Assembly (NCBI GenBank): GCA_021442155.1
Contig: CM038225.1
Location: 85,200,925 to 85,264,924, forward strand
Reading direction: 5' to 3'
DNA length: 64,000 nt
Origin: Cymbidium sinense
Lineage: Eukaryota; Streptophyta; Magnoliopsida; Asparagales; Orchidaceae
Within the stretch, counting starts at the first letter, position 1. Every line of letters starts with the position of its first letter. Below, piece after piece: positions 62,201 to 64,000 of this stretch. Made by a program: the position numbers and the translations under genes. The notes below the pieces were generated by a model. The model had not been told where the DNA came from, did not search any database, and was given only the letters and a program-made list of their open reading frames with translations.

Positions 62201-64000
62201 TGTGGTGTTTTAATTTGGAGTCGTAGGGACACCACACAGATCTTAAGGGGCACTTATTAAAGTAATCAGGTGTGTCATTAAGGTATAATGTACTATCTCA
62301 AAAGATAGAAACATTCTTCTACAATAGACTCAATCACCTAATAAGAACTCCTAAGGCAGATGGGTCTACATATACTAGAGATCTTTCCCTTACTTTATAT
62401 AGATAGGTAAAATAGGGTTTATTTTATGTTGGGTTTTTTAGTTCCTTATGGAAGCAAGCATTCATAGTTAATTACATCATAAGAAATGAGAATTCCTTAA
62501 GAATACTCGATTAAAGTAGATAATAAATGTCTCCAAAGATTTCAAGGCTAAACTAGTTTATTATTAGAGATCAAATGGGAAGAGTTCAAATAGAAAGACT
62601 TATTTATGGATTCTAAAGAAAAATAAGGAGGAAGCCCACATGATACTAAGAAGCCTAGTGAGTGCTTTAATCTACCCTATGGTGAGCTTTACATCTTTGA
62701 AAGAGAGAAATTATTTTATTTAAGTCAGAATCTTATTAGAAAGCTAGGACTTATAACCCAATAACATAAGACTATAGGAATGCCTAAAAGGTGAGAACTT
62801 ATACTCGTAGTAAGAGAAAAATAAGTGGCATTAGAAATTAATCTAGGGTGCTCTAGCACAAGCTAAGAGCTCGACCTAATTCTACTTGGGAAAAATGAGA
62901 TATAATGGTCCACCTCCATAAGAGAGAGTGAACACATCCTAACTCTCTTGGACATACAACCGCTTGGAGTACATGATAGCTAACACCTCCTATGCTTTAA
63001 GACCATGTAGGTTGATCTTACATATATGAAAGATAGTAAGGCTATTATTTAATTTGAAAGGAACCAAAATACTAAACTCACTCCCTAAGAGACTAAATAA
63101 TACTTGGTATAGAAACATGACTCAGACTAATGTTAAAAATTTACAAGTTTTTGGATCATTTTGATACATTTATTTTAGACCAAAGTTTAGGGAAATTATG
63201 CTTAAATACATGATAAAATTGAGTTGTGGGCTAAATTCATGAGAAGAGGGGTTCTCCACTACAAGGACCACTCAAAGGTTAAGCTTGTCCCCTATCATGT
63301 AAGAGTGGAGATCTTCTCTATTCAAGAGTGAGACAATATGATATGCATGTTGTTATAGCATACAATCATTTAGCTAAGGGGTTTCCAAAATCTTTTATTA
63401 TCTTATTTGAATACTTAGGCTTTAGAGTGAGGTTATGAATTACAATAGAATTTAGTTATGAGTTATTTAATGAAAATAGAAAATTTAATTTTTTATCCTA
63501 AAGAGTCTACTGCATACAAGCCACACATCAAGTCATCACATTTTAAGAAAATTATAAAAAACATTCCATTTCTATTGCATAATCTAAACACAACAATCAA
63601 ACATTTGAATTTCGTAAAAGAATAAAAGGCCGATGTGGCCAGGTACCATCATTCACCCTGAAAAAGAGAAAGAGTTGGGTAGCCGAGCTCTATTATTATA
63701 CAACTCAGATTACAATTAAATTTTACAAATGAAATGAATGCTATGGGGGTCTTCAATTCTTATTCTTCTTTCCTTTTTGGATTTGAATACTCCAAGCTTC
63801 ACAGGGCTTCCCAAGTCTACTAATCCTAATCCTATTACAAAAATTACATATTCATGAAAAATAATGAAATCCAACTAACACCTGCAAAATAAATGTTAGC
63901 TAAACAAATATACAAGTCAGAAAGTTATATTTGATATATTTGGACTTAGCACCCCACACCTGGGTAACCAAGCCCACTTGCCCTAATTGGATTATGCTTA
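62201..64000 (-). mobile_element. LTR copy C12, inverted, runs off the window
   Basis: Starts TGTGGTGTTTTAATTTGG, the reverse complement of the family's 3' end, and proceeds backwards through tail hairpins, the 'CACAGATCTTAAGGGG' part, the GAGTAG...block and finally TGGATTATGCTTA at the window edge. It thus covers the last ~1.8 kb of the LTR on the minus strand. The five bases before it, GAGTC, would be the left target duplication; the right one is outside the window. Confidence 0.88.

Overview
This window looks like repeat-dense nuclear DNA of a flowering plant, probably gene-poor heterochromatin. It is AT-rich, and almost every recognisable coding trace belongs to a plant transposon: two Ty3/gypsy elements of the Tat lineage (two RNase H domains after the reverse transcriptase), a chromovirus integrase scrap, a Mutator-like transposase scrap, a PIF/Harbinger-type MITE and a plant mobile domain. 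I see no intact host gene, rRNA or tRNA. All coding traces carry stops or frameshifts. Species and chromosome cannot be told from the sequence.

Layout. Positions 1-7159 are the internal part of a decayed Tat element (Tat-1): gag, then second RNase H and integrase (protease, RT and first RNase H missing), a 42-bp minisatellite, and a degenerate plant mobile domain. Positions 7160-16651 hold three left-end ('head') pieces of one giant-LTR family (copies C1, C2, C3), each cut off where the next begins. C2 carries a 678-bp minus-strand integrase insert flanked by a possible 8-bp duplication. Positions 16652-40812 are a second Tat element (Tat-2) with 5' LTR, gag, protease remnant, RT, RNase H domains, integrase, a 3.8-kb tandem-repeat spacer and a truncated 3' LTR. 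Its pol is split between RT and RNase H by a 7.5-kb solo LTR (C4), and a 469-bp MITE with a TAA duplication sits in its spacer. Positions 40813-42829 hold a Mutator-like transposase remnant and unassigned AT-rich DNA. Positions 42830-64000 are again stacked LTR copies: C7 and C8 (heads), C9 (internally deleted), C10 (host copy), C11 (full-length, 7,484 bp, nested in C10), and C12 (minus strand, also nested in C10, running off the window).

The LTR family is the main theme. By comparing copies I infer a ~7.5-kb LTR that begins TGTTGACC and ends CACCACA. Its order is: a terminal hairpin; a G-poor, W-box-rich stretch of about 1.5 kb; a GC-richer block; an AT-rich block; a 1-3 copy internal repeat; a conserved TATAAA about 6 kb in; and three stem-loops near the 3' end that keep pairing between copies. 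LTRs this long are uncommon. The two complete copies have no internal domain, so I read them as solo LTRs. The landmarks used below (head hairpin, W-box zone, GC block, AT block, 'AAGTAGCCCC' block, TATA, tail hairpins) refer to this order.

The most interesting points are the giant solo LTRs, the plant mobile domain lying directly before an LTR, the paired stem-loops in the LTR tail, and a ~1.8-kb inverted repeat at the right edge that could form double-stranded RNA. All comparisons were made by eye, without alignment software or database search.
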